A stretch of 64,000 nucleotides of DNA from Oscillospiraceae bacterium (GCA_030539275.1 JAUNSK010000017.1:1-64000); one strand, 5' to 3'. Positions 33,387-41,693 are shown, numbered from the stretch's first letter. Notes: generated by a model not told the origin, from the sequence alone. Numbers and translations: made by a program.

Positions 33387-33689
33387 CTACAGGCCTATAT
33401 GCTGTAATATTGCATCTGCCACATCACGGGCAGAAACATTATATGTTCCGCTGCGTATCTGGGCCTTGAGAGCATCGATTCTCTCCTGTGATGCACCTGT
33501 GTTTATCTGTGAAGCAATCTCTTTTACACCGCAGTCAAGCTTATTGAATGCAGCTGCTTCAGGGCTGATTGATACAGAATCATTTTTTCCGCCGTTTAAC
33601 GGTGATTTTACTGAACCCGGCTTTGCATTTTTATTATTTATCGCCTGTGTTCTCATATATCCGCTGCACGGATTAAAATCAATATTCAT
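33387..33689 (-). CDS. flgM: Anti-sigma-28 factor FlgM
   Basis: This 100-residue protein has a disordered N-terminal half and the FlgM core: Asp-Ser-Val-Ser-Ile-Ser-Pro-Glu-Ala, then Ile-Asp-Ala-Leu-Lys-Ala-Gln-Ile-Arg-Ser-Gly-Thr-Tyr-Asn-Val and Asp-Val-Ala-Asp-Ala-Ile. FlgM binds FliA and is exported through the completed secretion apparatus to release it. The ATG at 33689 has GGAG at 9 nt, so three extra in-frame upstream residues are excluded. Its presence beside fliA and the export genes implies the locus keeps secretion-coupled sigma-28 control. Confidence 0.9.
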   Translation of the reverse strand: MNIDFNPCSGYMRTQAINNKNAKPGSVKSPLNGGKNDSVSISPEAAAFNKLDCGVKEIASQINTGASQERIDALKAQIRSGTYNVSARDVADAILQHIGL

Positions 33690-33822
33690 AGAAAACAACT
33701 CCTTTCAGTTGCCTAAAATATAAACCTCCGAAAAACCATCCCATCACCATATTATATATCGAAACTTTATGATATTTTTCTATACTATAATAACGATTAT
33801 TTTTGTTAAATGTCCGGTACCA

Positions 33823-33851
33823 TTGAAAAGGAGGGAGAATTTTGCTATAAT
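33823..33851 (+). promoter_or_regulatory. Sigma-A promoter of parA-comFB
   Basis: TTGAAA (33823-33828), a 17 bp spacer and a perfect TATAAT (33846-33851) are preceded by TGC (extended -10). The GAGG site at 33874-33877 serves the ATG at 33885. The flgM gene diverges from the same region, where a TATAAT is also visible on the minus strand (33756-33751) but without a good -35. Confidence 0.8.
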
Positions 33852-33884
33852 TTATATATTATTAATGATTTGCGAGGTTTTATC

Positions 33885-34649
33885 ATGGCTTTAGTCATCT
33901 CTGTTGTTACACAAAAGGGCGGCGTCGGCAAAACAACAGCCGCCAATGCACTTTCATCAGTTATCAGAGCTTCAGGAAAAAAAATTCTTGCAGTTGATTT
34001 TGACCCTCAGGCCAATCTGTCTTATAGCTTCGGGGCAGATACAACTGATTCCCTCACAATATATAATGTACTCAGAGGGGACGCACCGGCAGGCGAATGT
34101 ATAATTTCAACAGCAGTCGGAGATATAATTGCTTGTGACATTCTGCTTAACTCTGCTGAACTTGAATTTGTCAGTGACAGCAGAGAATATCTTCTCAAGA
34201 ATGCTCTGAAGAGCATTATGAAAAATTATGATTACATAATAATCGACTGTCCTCCGGGACTTGGAATACTTACAGCATGTGCACTGTGCACATCTGATTA
34301 TGTTATTGTTCCGATGCTTCCTGATTCCTTCAGTCTGCAGGGTATCGTTCTTATCAACGATACTATAAACAGAGTCAGAAAGTCATGCAACCCTAACGTC
34401 CAGATTGCAGGAGTACTTATCAACCGCTTCAGTCCGTTTAGCCGTCATCACCGGGAAGCCAGAAAAACAGCCGATATGATCGCCGGGAAATGCGGCATAA
34501 GAGTATTTGATACCATTATCCGTTCATGTCCTGCACTGTCAGAAGCACATACACTTCAGACTGATATCACTGAGTACAGACGCTGCAGACGCGCAATGAA
34601 CGACTATATGCGGCTTTTTCATGAAATGCAGCAAAAACAAATTATATAA
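33885..34649 (+). CDS. ParA/Soj-family ATPase without ParB partner
   Basis: This 254-residue P-loop ATPase has the deviant Walker A Lys-Gly-Gly-Val-Gly-Lys-Thr-Thr (11-18), Asp-Phe-Asp-Pro-Gln-Ala-Asn, and Walker B Ile-Ile-Asp-Cys-Pro-Pro-Gly. The Asp-Pro-Gln-Ala-Asn block is typical of ParA/Soj rather than FlhG or MinD. No parB or centromere-like repeat is near. Upstream frame to 33810 is non-coding leader, since promoter and RBS lie inside it. It is co-transcribed with comFB and lies between flgM and the flagellar-type export operon. It may position the secretion machine, as FlhG does, or act in chromosome partitioning. Confidence 0.85.
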   Translation: MALVISVVTQKGGVGKTTAANALSSVIRASGKKILAVDFDPQANLSYSFGADTTDSLTIYNVLRGDAPAGECIISTAVGDIIACDILLNSAELEFVSDSREYLLKNALKSIMKNYDYIIIDCPPGLGILTACALCTSDYVIVPMLPDSFSLQGIVLINDTINRVRKSCNPNVQIAGVLINRFSPFSRHHREARKTADMIAGKCGIRVFDTIIRSCPALSEAHTLQTDITEYRRCRRAMNDYMRLFHEMQQKQII

Positions 34650-34663
34650 CAGGAGGCACAAAA

Positions 34664-35047
34664 ATGTCAGAAAAAAAGAAACTGTCCGATATAAACAAAA
34701 ATCTTATGTTCAGCAAGATCATGCCGTCTTATAAAGCGTCAGCTGAAGGCTCCTGCACCCAGGGGTCTGCAAATCCTGAATCTGAAAATCTCCAGTATAT
34801 AAATATAAATGAACTGATAATCATCTCTTCAGCTGAGCGTATCATGACTGCACTCAGATGTTGCCGGTGCAGCAGATGTATGCGTACTGTCATTCTTGAT
34901 GCACTCAACCGTATACCTGCAGATTACATATACACAACTCACACTGATGCACTCAGGGCAGCAGGGCAGCAGCCGACAAGCCTTATAACTGATACCATTG
35001 TCAACTGCGCCTTGTCACTCAAGTCAAAAGGAGTTCACGCAAATTAA
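34664..35047 (+). CDS. ComFB-family protein
   Basis: The 127-residue protein carries the ComFB signature: Cys-Cys-Arg-Cys-Ser-Arg-Cys (Cys66, 67, 69, 72) followed by Asp-Ala-Leu-Asn-Arg-Ile-Pro-Ala-Asp-Tyr. In Bacillus, comFB lies in the comF operon next to yvyF-flgM, so closeness to flgM has precedent. Recent work proposes ComFB proteins as cyclic dinucleotide receptors. If so, this would link the locus to cyclic-di-GMP; the window also encodes an EAL phosphodiesterase. The N-terminal 45 residues are low-complexity. It ends 11 bp from the convergent fliA stop. Confidence 0.8.
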   Translation: MSEKKKLSDINKNLMFSKIMPSYKASAEGSCTQGSANPESENLQYININELIIISSAERIMTALRCCRCSRCMRTVILDALNRIPADYIYTTHTDALRAAGQQPTSLITDTIVNCALSLKSKGVHAN

Positions 35048-35058
35048 TTATAAATGTC

Positions 35059-35835
35059 TTATACGTCAATATAGTCAACAAGACATTTTCTAAGCTTTGA
35101 TACAGCTCTGGCATTAATCTGTGAAACTCTCTGAATACTTACTTCTATAACCTTTGAAATATCACTGAGAGTAAGGTTTTCAAAGTAATACAGGGTAAGT
35201 ACAAGTCTTTCTCTTTCTTCAAGATTTTCTATGGCTGTCTTGAGCATCCTGCGCAGTTCATTTTTCATCAGCATGTTTTCAGGCATAGCACTGTCATTTG
35301 ATGACATCACCATAAGCTCTCCTGCATTTGATACATTCTGCAGCAGCTCCTCAAAGGAAAATGTCACAGCACTTGCTGATTCATAGCTGTACTGTCTGAG
35401 TTTTTCAACAGGAATCTCCATCTTTGCGGCAAGTTCTGCCTCTGTAGGCTCTCTTTTAAGTCTTGAACACAGCTCCGCTCTTGAATCTGATATTTCCTTT
35501 GCCATTGCACGGACTCTTCTTGGGATCCAGTCCTGCTTGCGGACAAAGTCAATAACACCACCCCTTATACGCATAAACGCATAAGACTCAAATTTTATAT
35601 TTCTCTCAGGGTCAAATTTTTCTATACAGTCAATAAGCACCAGTATCCCCTGGTTTACCATATCCTCAAGCTGAGCATACCCAGCAGTAACACCCCTCAG
35701 CTGAAATGCCACAGTTTTTGGTATATAACTGTACAGCATTATCAGTTTGTTTCTTATCCCCATGTCTTTTGTCGCCATATACTTCGAATGAAGATCATTG
35801 AACTCTTCTTCAGACAACGGTGTTTTGTCAGTCAT
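35059..35835 (-). CDS. fliA: Sigma-28 (FliA/WhiG-type) RNA polymerase sigma factor
   Basis: The protein is about 258 residues with sigma-70 regions 2 (Leu-Glu-Asp-Met-Val-Asn-Gln-Gly, Phe-Glu-Ser-Tyr-Ala-Phe-Met-Arg-Ile-Arg-Gly), 3 (Asp-Trp-Ile-Pro-Arg-Arg-Val-Arg) and 4 (Leu-Ser-Asp-Ile-Ser-Lys-Val-Ile-Glu-Val-Ser). The Asp-Trp-Ile-Pro-Arg block is characteristic of FliA. A GTG at 35844 is possible, but the ATG at 35835 follows AGAGGTGG at 5-6 nt. It is the last gene of the export operon. By eye I found no convincing sigma-28 promoter in the window. Confidence 0.93.
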   Translation of the reverse strand: MTDKTPLSEEEFNDLHSKYMATKDMGIRNKLIMLYSYIPKTVAFQLRGVTAGYAQLEDMVNQGILVLIDCIEKFDPERNIKFESYAFMRIRGGVIDFVRKQDWIPRRVRAMAKEISDSRAELCSRLKREPTEAELAAKMEIPVEKLRQYSYESASAVTFSFEELLQNVSNAGELMVMSSNDSAMPENMLMKNELRRMLKTAIENLEERERLVLTLYYFENLTLSDISKVIEVSIQRVSQINARAVSKLRKCLVDYIDV

Positions 35836-35850
35836 CTCAACCACCTCTCA

Positions 35851-37902
35851 CTAACTAATTGTAATATTTCCAAGTGACTTAACATGAACCTGAGAATCAA
35901 TTTCACTTAATGAAAGTACCACTGCATCCGGATAGTATCTTTCCAGAAGGCGTTTAAGCATAAGACGCACCTTCGGAGAAGTCAGAATGACTGCACTGCC
36001 GGTTTGTTCAGCGGCTTTTTTTATCTCATTTCCAGCAGATAAAATAAGACTGTGCAGATCGCTTCGGCTTAAATCTATGTAGGTACCTTCATTATTCTTA
36101 ACAACGCAGCTGAGTATTTTATTTTCAGTGTCAGGATCAAGTCCGATAACATCCATCATATTTCTTTTTGCATACTTGTGTGATATTACCCTCTTAAGTG
36201 AGGTCCTGACACGCTCTGTCATATCGTCAATATTTTTTGTCTGCTTTGCACAGTCGGAGAGTGTACTCAGTATCGTTTCCAGATCACGTACAGGAATATT
36301 TTCCTTAAGCAGACCGGACAATACCTTGTGAAGGTCGCCCACTGTCACCAGTGACGGTATCACATCATCGACAAGAGCTTCATTATTTTTTCTCAGGTTG
36401 TCGATCATTCTGTACACTTCAGTTCTGGTAAGTATCTCATATGCATGGTTACTGATAACCTCACATAGGTGCGTTATAATAAGAGAGCATGGGTCTACAA
36501 CAGTATAACCCTTCAGCTCAGCCTCACAACGTTTTTCTTCATCGATCCATTTTGCATCTGCACCAAAAACAGGATCCTTTACATAAGTACCCTGGATATT
36601 AATATCAGATAAATTATCAGAAAGAACGAGCAGTCGTCCGTCCGAAATTTCACCGCTCACGATCTCTTCGCCTTTTATACAGATACGGTACTGGTCAAAT
36701 CCTATCTCTTTTGAATCATTAAGCTTTACAGCTGGAATTATTATACCGAGTTCATGTGCATACTGCTTTCTGACTGCTGCTATCTGTTCAAGCATTTTCT
36801 GCGCATTCTCATCTTCAATCATTGAAATAAGGCCATAACCGAAATCTATATTCATATGTTCTATATCAAGAAGCCTGTAAAGATCAGCTGCGCTGTCGTC
36901 CGTATTCTGAACAGATGGCCGGGTTTCCTGAGTTTCGTCTGTATCATCAGCATTTTTTTTGTGCACAGATAATTTATAAATTCCTGCTGCTATCAGCAGT
37001 GACGACACGATAAGTATCTGTACCGGCGGAAATCCTGCAAAAAGAAGGATGAGCAATACTGAACCGGCTATAATAAATGAGATCGGCTGAGATGAAAACT
37101 GTACTGCAAGATCTGTTCCCAGATCCTCCTTTGCAGTTTTGCGTGTTATGATTATTCCGGCAGAAACACTTGTAAGAAGAGCCGGTATCTGTGAAACAAG
37201 ACCATCGCCAACAGTCGCTGTGCTGTATGTGCTTATTATCTGTGAAAAACTGCCGCTTCCTGATAATTTTCCGATGCATATTCCTCCTATAAGGTTTACA
37301 AAGGTAACTATCAGAGATATGACTGCATCACCCTTGACGAACTTGGAGGCACCGTCCATGGCCCCGAAGAATGCCGACTCACGCTGGATCTTTAAGCGCA
37401 GTGCCGCAGCTTCCTGTTCATCAATAGCCCCGTTGTTGAGATCTGAGTCAATGGCCATCTGTTTTCCTGGCAGCGCATCAAGAGTAAATCTTGCTGATAC
37501 TTCTGCAATACGTTCAGCACCTTTGGTGATAACCAGGAACTGAACCAGTACTATTATCAGAAATATTACAAGTCCGACTATAACATTGTCCTTTATAACA
37601 AGGCTTCCGAAAACCTTTATGACCTGTCCGGCATTGCCCTTATTCATAAGTATACTGCGCGTTGATGAAATATTAAGTCCCAGCCTGAATACCGTCATAA
37701 GCAGCAGCAGTGCAGGAAAAGCTGAAAACTCCAGCGGCTCCTTTATGTACATAGCCATAAGAAGTATTATCATTGACAGTCCGAGCTGTACTATAAACAG
37801 AAAATCGAGTAACACAGAGGGCACAGATATAATAAACAGCAGTACGATCATCACTACAAAAACAGCTGTACTTTTTCCCAGTATGTTGGTCAGTCTTTTC
37901 AA
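35851..37902 (-). CDS. flhA: Flagellar-type export gate protein FlhA
   Basis: This 683-residue protein has normal length: about eight membrane segments in residues 1-320, including the FHIPEP signature (Met-Thr-Val-Phe-Arg-Leu-Gly-Leu-Asn-Ile-Ser-Ser-Thr-Arg), then a full cytoplasmic ring-forming domain. FlhA forms the nonameric docking ring for chaperone-substrate complexes. The likely start is TTG at 37902, overlapping the flhB stop (TTGA). It looks intact, unlike FlhB and FliF. Confidence 0.95.
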   Translation of the reverse strand: MKRLTNILGKSTAVFVVMIVLLFIISVPSVLLDFLFIVQLGLSMIILLMAMYIKEPLEFSAFPALLLLMTVFRLGLNISSTRSILMNKGNAGQVIKVFGSLVIKDNVIVGLVIFLIIVLVQFLVITKGAERIAEVSARFTLDALPGKQMAIDSDLNNGAIDEQEAAALRLKIQRESAFFGAMDGASKFVKGDAVISLIVTFVNLIGGICIGKLSGSGSFSQIISTYSTATVGDGLVSQIPALLTSVSAGIIITRKTAKEDLGTDLAVQFSSQPISFIIAGSVLLILLFAGFPPVQILIVSSLLIAAGIYKLSVHKKNADDTDETQETRPSVQNTDDSAADLYRLLDIEHMNIDFGYGLISMIEDENAQKMLEQIAAVRKQYAHELGIIIPAVKLNDSKEIGFDQYRICIKGEEIVSGEISDGRLLVLSDNLSDINIQGTYVKDPVFGADAKWIDEEKRCEAELKGYTVVDPCSLIITHLCEVISNHAYEILTRTEVYRMIDNLRKNNEALVDDVIPSLVTVGDLHKVLSGLLKENIPVRDLETILSTLSDCAKQTKNIDDMTERVRTSLKRVISHKYAKRNMMDVIGLDPDTENKILSCVVKNNEGTYIDLSRSDLHSLILSAGNEIKKAAEQTGSAVILTSPKVRLMLKRLLERYYPDAVVLSLSEIDSQVHVKSLGNITIS

Positions 37903-38972
37903 ATCACTTCAAATCCTTTTTCTTTATTATCATAAACCTCAGCAAGCATCCCCGCAACTGCATAATAGTATTTCTGCGGTATTTTCTGACCGGGTTTCGT
38001 ACTCAAAAATATCGCGCGGGCAAGTTCAGGATAGTTGAATATTGCAATATTTTGTTTTCTGGCTCTGGCCCTGATTATGCGGGCAGATGAATCTTTTCCT
38101 GATGAGATCACAACAGGTGCCTGATGAACAGCTCTGTCATATCCCAGTGCAACTGCATATCCGCCGTCTGAACAGATCACAAGCTCAGTATCTGTTTCAT
38201 CTGATACATTAACGGATGAATCTGCATTATGGCGCGAAAGCATTGCATCTCTTACATACGGATCCGCCTGATCATCTTTGATTTCATCCTTTATCTCCTG
38301 CTTTGTCATTCTGATTTTTCTCATATGTCTTATGTACTCAGCCAGATAATCTGCAGCAGCAAGAATTGTCAGAGCTGCTAGCGTACGTGTTATTATTTCT
38401 GCCACAGCTGCAGCTATAAATGAAAAAGATTCAGACAAGCTCATATCAGCAAGCGTCTGAAGAACCGTAATTCTTTTATTAAGACACAGCAAAATGATCA
38501 GTAATACTGTAACTATCTTTAAAGCAGCTGCTGTAAGAGACCATAACCCGGATAATGAAAATACCCTTCCTATACTCAGACGCGGACTGATCCTATGTGT
38601 ATCAGGCACAACTGACTGCGGCCTTATACTGAATCTGGTCTGAAGAAATGTTGCCGCAGCTGCTGCCGCACCAACTGCGGCTCCTGCAGGAATTACAGCA
38701 AACAGAAATCTTGAAGCACAGTATGAATATGTCTGTCGTGTATCTTCAGCACTGAGTGATGTCCGGCTTCCTGCCTCTGTAAAAAAACAGGTTATCAGAG
38801 ATTCAAGCATATCGCGTATCATCGGATACACCGCTCTCAATACCAGAAAAAAAACTGTTAGTGTAAAAAGTGAGATCACTTCACGGCTTACTGGTATAAG
38901 TCCTTCCCTGCGCGCTTTGATTTTTCTTTTTCTGGTAGGCTTTTCAGTTTTCTGAGAAACATCTGAGTCCAG
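37899..38972 (-). CDS. flhB: Export gate protein FlhB lacking the NPTH self-cleavage motif
   Basis: The protein, about 357 residues, has the FlhB charged N-terminus (Lys-Thr-Glu-Lys-Pro-Thr), four membrane helices and the cytoplasmic domain. Where FlhB/SctU proteins have Asn-Pro-Thr-His-Tyr-Ala-Val-Ala, this one reads Ser-Asp-Gly-Gly-Tyr-Ala-Val-Ala (codons 38171-38160, residues 268-271), so the Asn-Pro bond cut during substrate switching is absent. Flanking residues through Ala-Pro-Val-Val and the C-terminal Gly-Gln-Lys-Ile-Pro are well kept. The start is unusual: an open frame reaches 39080, but family length and an AAGAGGTGG site favour CTG at 38972; TTG at 38996 is the alternative. Confidence 0.88.
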   Translation of the reverse strand: MDSDVSQKTEKPTRKRKIKARREGLIPVSREVISLFTLTVFFLVLRAVYPMIRDMLESLITCFFTEAGSRTSLSAEDTRQTYSYCASRFLFAVIPAGAAVGAAAAAATFLQTRFSIRPQSVVPDTHRISPRLSIGRVFSLSGLWSLTAAALKIVTVLLIILLCLNKRITVLQTLADMSLSESFSFIAAAVAEIITRTLAALTILAAADYLAEYIRHMRKIRMTKQEIKDEIKDDQADPYVRDAMLSRHNADSSVNVSDETDTELVICSDGGYAVALGYDRAVHQAPVVISSGKDSSARIIRARARKQNIAIFNYPELARAIFLSTKPGQKIPQKYYYAVAGMLAEVYDNKEKGFEVI

Positions 38973-38988
38973 TTTTACCACCTCTTGT

Positions 38989-39765
38989 TCATACAAGCGA
39001 GCATAGAGACCGCTGCATGGAATCAAACATAGAAATAATATAGTTCTCCAGAAATACAGTAACCGGTTTTGCCATTGCAAGCATTACTATCATAAAAACT
39101 ATTATTTTTATCTGCATATTCATAACAAACATATTGAACTCAGGAATAAGTCTCATAAGAATCCCCATACCTGTTTCAACTATAAGCGCTGCAGCTATAA
39201 AAGGAACTGCAAGTCTGACTGCAAGTGAAAAAACGCTGATAAATAGTTCTATTCCATACTGTGACACACTCTGAAGGCTCAGCCCGGACATTCCCGCACT
39301 GACAGTGTCATATGACGATATAAGAAGTCTTATAAACACAAGATGACTGTTTGTTATAAATATATAGACAAGAAAGAGAATATGCAGCAGTTTTCCCGTT
39401 ACTGACTGAGCTGTCCCTGAAAGAGGATCAAATACTCTGCCCATGAGAAGACCTGACTGCTCATCAATAATATCACCTGCAAATGAAAGCATATAGAAGT
39501 AAATATTAAATACATATGCCAGCACAAATCCAACAGCCAGCTCACTGGTTATACATAACAGCAGCTCAGGAATATTGACAATATCACATGTTATTCCTGT
39601 AAATGGCATAAGAAGCAGTGAAATGCCTGCCGCTGCAGCTGTTTTTACAGCGAAGCTTACCTGGCTTCGGGAAATAACAGGATTAAAAAATACTATAGCT
39701 GAGATTCTTGCCAGCACTAAAATGTATGAATAAAAATTATCTGCAGTAAACTGTAACTGTGCCAA
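38989..39765 (-). CDS. fliR: Export gate protein FliR
   Basis: This 258-residue membrane protein of the FliP-FliQ-FliR gate has about six hydrophobic segments. The N-terminal Tyr-Ile-Leu-Val-Leu-Ala-Arg-Ile-Ser-Ala and Phe-Asn-Pro-Val, and the C-terminal Leu-Arg-Leu-like Met-Arg-Leu-Ile-Pro-Glu-Phe-Asn-Met-Phe, are FliR marks. The open frame extends to 39840 inside fliQ. A TTG at 39765, 8 nt after AGGAG, gives the normal length. It starts 11 bp after fliQ ends. Confidence 0.92.
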   Translation of the reverse strand: MAQLQFTADNFYSYILVLARISAIVFFNPVISRSQVSFAVKTAAAAGISLLLMPFTGITCDIVNIPELLLCITSELAVGFVLAYVFNIYFYMLSFAGDIIDEQSGLLMGRVFDPLSGTAQSVTGKLLHILFLVYIFITNSHLVFIRLLISSYDTVSAGMSGLSLQSVSQYGIELFISVFSLAVRLAVPFIAAALIVETGMGILMRLIPEFNMFVMNMQIKIIVFMIVMLAMAKPVTVFLENYIISMFDSMQRSLCSLV

Positions 39766-39776
39766 ACTATCAGCTC

Positions 39777-40040
39777 CTATAAAGACGCAATTGCAGTGAA
39801 AATTCCACTGAAAAATTCTACACATACACTTACCATCCATGTTCCGAGCGTCAGAAATACCACAGCCACAGCAATTATCTTAGGAACAAATGTCAGTGAC
39901 TGTTCATGGATCTGTGTTACTGACTGAAACACTGATACTATAAGCCCTGCAGCAATACTGACAAGCAGTACCGGTGCTGAAATTTTAAATGCTGTGTAAA
40001 CAGCGGAAGTAAAGATACTGAGTATCTGTGACTTGCTCAT
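39777..40040 (-). CDS. fliQ: Export gate protein FliQ
   Basis: This 87-residue protein has two membrane helices. FliQ marks are Ala-Pro-Val-Leu-Leu-Val-Ser-Ile-Ala-Ala-Gly-Leu, Val-Ser-Val-Phe-Gln-Ser-Val-Thr-Gln-Ile-His-Glu-Gln-Ser-Leu, and Phe-Val-Pro-Lys. Four FliQ subunits wrap the FliP-FliR helical core. A GGGGG-type RBS precedes the ATG. It looks intact. Confidence 0.95.
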   Translation of the reverse strand: MSKSQILSIFTSAVYTAFKISAPVLLVSIAAGLIVSVFQSVTQIHEQSLTFVPKIIAVAVVFLTLGTWMVSVCVEFFSGIFTAIASL

Positions 40041-40059
40041 AATTATTACGCCCCCCGTT

Positions 40060-40839
40060 TCAGTTAAAGCTGACTATCAGCGACTTTATAAGAAGATTCC
40101 ATCCGTCTGCAAGAATAAAGAGCATGAGTTTGAACGGCATAGAGATCATCGCAGGCGGAAGCATAACCATTCCCATTGACATAAGCGTACTTGACACCAC
40201 AAGATCTATAATTATAAACGGTATGTATAAAAGAAAGCCTATTATAAATGCTCTCTTGAGTTCACTTGTTACAAATGCCGGAGTAACTACCCATATGCTC
40301 AGCTGTGTCAGTTTTTCCCTGGAATCATACTGCGACTTGTCTATGATCCCTCTGTCATCAGCAACAGACATGAACATGTCAAGGTCATCCTTGTATACCT
40401 GTTTGAGCATGAAAACCTTGAGCGGCTCAGATCCTTTGTCAACAGCCTCCTGAAATGTTATGTCTCCGGCCTTGTACGGCTTGTACGCCTGGGTATTTAT
40501 CTGGGTGAATACAGGAAGCATAATAAATACGGAAATAAATGCTGAAAGACCTATTATGACCTGATTCGGCGGAGAACCTGATGTACCTATCGCATTTCTC
40601 AGAAATGAAAAGGCAATTACTATCCTTGTAAAGCATGTCATCATGAGCAGCATAGTCGGGATAAGAACTACAACGCACAGAAGAAACAAAAGATCTGTTA
40701 TCCCGCTGTCCTGACCGCCCGTTTGTGAATCGACCTTGATATTTACGGAAGATTCCGCCGATACAGTCGATGACATAATAAATATCAGAAACAACACAGT
40801 AATAAGTGAAAAAACAAAGCAGACAATACTGCGTTTCAT
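40060..40839 (-). CDS. fliP: Export gate protein FliP
   Basis: The 259-residue protein has a cleavable-type signal sequence (1-28, ending Thr-Val-Ser-Ala), a short extracytoplasmic loop and four membrane helices. FliP signature blocks Thr-Cys-Phe-Thr-Arg-Ile-Val-Ile-Ala, Ser-Pro-Pro-Asn-Gln-Val and Val-Val-Ser-Ser-Thr-Leu-Met-Ser-Met-Gly-Met-Val-Met-Leu-Pro-Pro are complete. An in-frame GTG at 40893 lies within AGAGGTGAT and inside fliO, so I use the ATG at 40839, although its own RBS is weak. FliP forms the core channel of the gate. Confidence 0.94.
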   Translation of the reverse strand: MKRSIVCFVFSLITVLFLIFIMSSTVSAESSVNIKVDSQTGGQDSGITDLLFLLCVVVLIPTMLLMMTCFTRIVIAFSFLRNAIGTSGSPPNQVIIGLSAFISVFIMLPVFTQINTQAYKPYKAGDITFQEAVDKGSEPLKVFMLKQVYKDDLDMFMSVADDRGIIDKSQYDSREKLTQLSIWVVTPAFVTSELKRAFIIGFLLYIPFIIIDLVVSSTLMSMGMVMLPPAMISMPFKLMLFILADGWNLLIKSLIVSFN

Positions 40840-40858
40840 TTTATGATCAAAGATCCGT

Positions 40859-41263
40859 TTATTTAGAGTCTGAGCTGTTTTTATACTTATCACCTCTGTT
40901 TTTTATTGTTCCTATTCTTTCTTTAGCGGCTTCTTTCAGAATTTCATAGAAATCACCGCCGCTGCTTTTGTCACTGCTGCTTTCAAGATTCAGCTCATCG
41001 CTGTCAAGATCACATATATACTCTAAATGCTCCTTGCCTGAGCCAACCAGCAGATACTTCTGACCTGCCCTGATTATCATAAGGTATTTGTCAGGACCTG
41101 CCGGCATACTCTCAATTATCCTTAGATTTTTTCCGTTTGCCGACGGGCGCCCGTAACGTTTTCCTATCAGCTTTGTTGAAATATATGCAAGATAAAGAAT
41201 TATAATAAAAACCAGAACAGCAGCAAGAACGCTGAAAACACTTCCTATTGCGGATTCTCCCAA
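40859..41263 (-). CDS. fliO: FliO/FliZ-type gate assembly protein
   Basis: This protein of about 134 residues has one N-terminal membrane helix (about 8-28), then a short beta domain (Lys-Asn-Leu-Arg-Ile-Ile-Glu-Ser, Lys-Tyr-Leu-Met-Ile-Ile-Arg-Ala-Gly) and a charged tail. FliO is a transient chaperone for FliP pentamer assembly. It probably starts at TTG 41263, since GGAG lies 8 nt upstream and the GTG at 41272 has no RBS. It directly precedes fliP. Confidence 0.82.
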   Translation of the reverse strand: MGESAIGSVFSVLAAVLVFIIILYLAYISTKLIGKRYGRPSANGKNLRIIESMPAGPDKYLMIIRAGQKYLLVGSGKEHLEYICDLDSDELNLESSSDKSSGGDFYEILKEAAKERIGTIKNRGDKYKNSSDSK

Positions 41264-41289
41264 AAAAATCACTCCAGAATGAATATTTG

Positions 41290-41634
41290 TTAAACAAGCT
41301 CTGTAATTTTAATACTTACGCCTCTCTGATCAGCTGCTATGTCTCCATGAGCTATGATCTTTGAATTGATAACCAGATCTGATTTTGCGCCGACAGGCTT
41401 GTCAAGCTTGACTACGCATCCTGCCCTGAGTCTGAGCAAATCGCTCAGAAGAATACTTGTACGTCCGATCTCTCCTCGTACTTCTGCTGTTACATCTGAA
41501 AGTGCACTCAGACTGATTTTTTTGTTATCTGTTGCTGCAGGCTGATCCCCGGCAAAGTCAGGAAACCTGACCGCAGCATATCTGGAATTGTCATCTGCCT
41601 CTGGAATTTCGTTATGAGTTGATTCATTATTCAT
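41290..41634 (-). CDS. fliN: FliN/SpoA-domain protein (C-ring or sorting platform)
   Basis: The 114-residue protein has a polar N-terminus and a single SpoA domain at about 40-114: Ser-Asp-Val-Thr-Ala-Glu-Val-Arg-Gly-Glu-Ile-Gly-Arg-Thr, then Leu-Arg-Leu-Arg-Ala-Gly-Cys-Val-Val-Lys-Leu-Asp-Lys-Pro. In flagella FliN works with FliM, and in injectisomes SctQ carries two SpoA domains. No FliM or SctQ is in the locus, so this would be a FliN-only platform for the FliH/FliI complex. The gene stands exactly where fliK through fliM/fliY normally sit. Confidence 0.85.
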   Translation of the reverse strand: MNNESTHNEIPEADDNSRYAAVRFPDFAGDQPAATDNKKISLSALSDVTAEVRGEIGRTSILLSDLLRLRAGCVVKLDKPVGAKSDLVINSKIIAHGDIAADQRGVSIKITELV

Positions 41635-41693
41635 TAAAATTTCATCCGGTTCCTTTCAGTCTGAATCTTATTTCTGAATAAACATCAGTCTGA

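Noticed and set aside
33738-33775. Sigma-28 promoter upstream of flgM
   Set aside because: TAAAGTTT is visible on the minus strand, but the GCCGATAA-like -10 at the right spacing is not, so self-activation by FliA is not supported.
39001-39080. N-terminal extension of FlhB to 39080
   Set aside because: The extra residues lie within fliR and do not look like FlhB; family length and an AAGAGGTGG site point to a start near 38972-38996.
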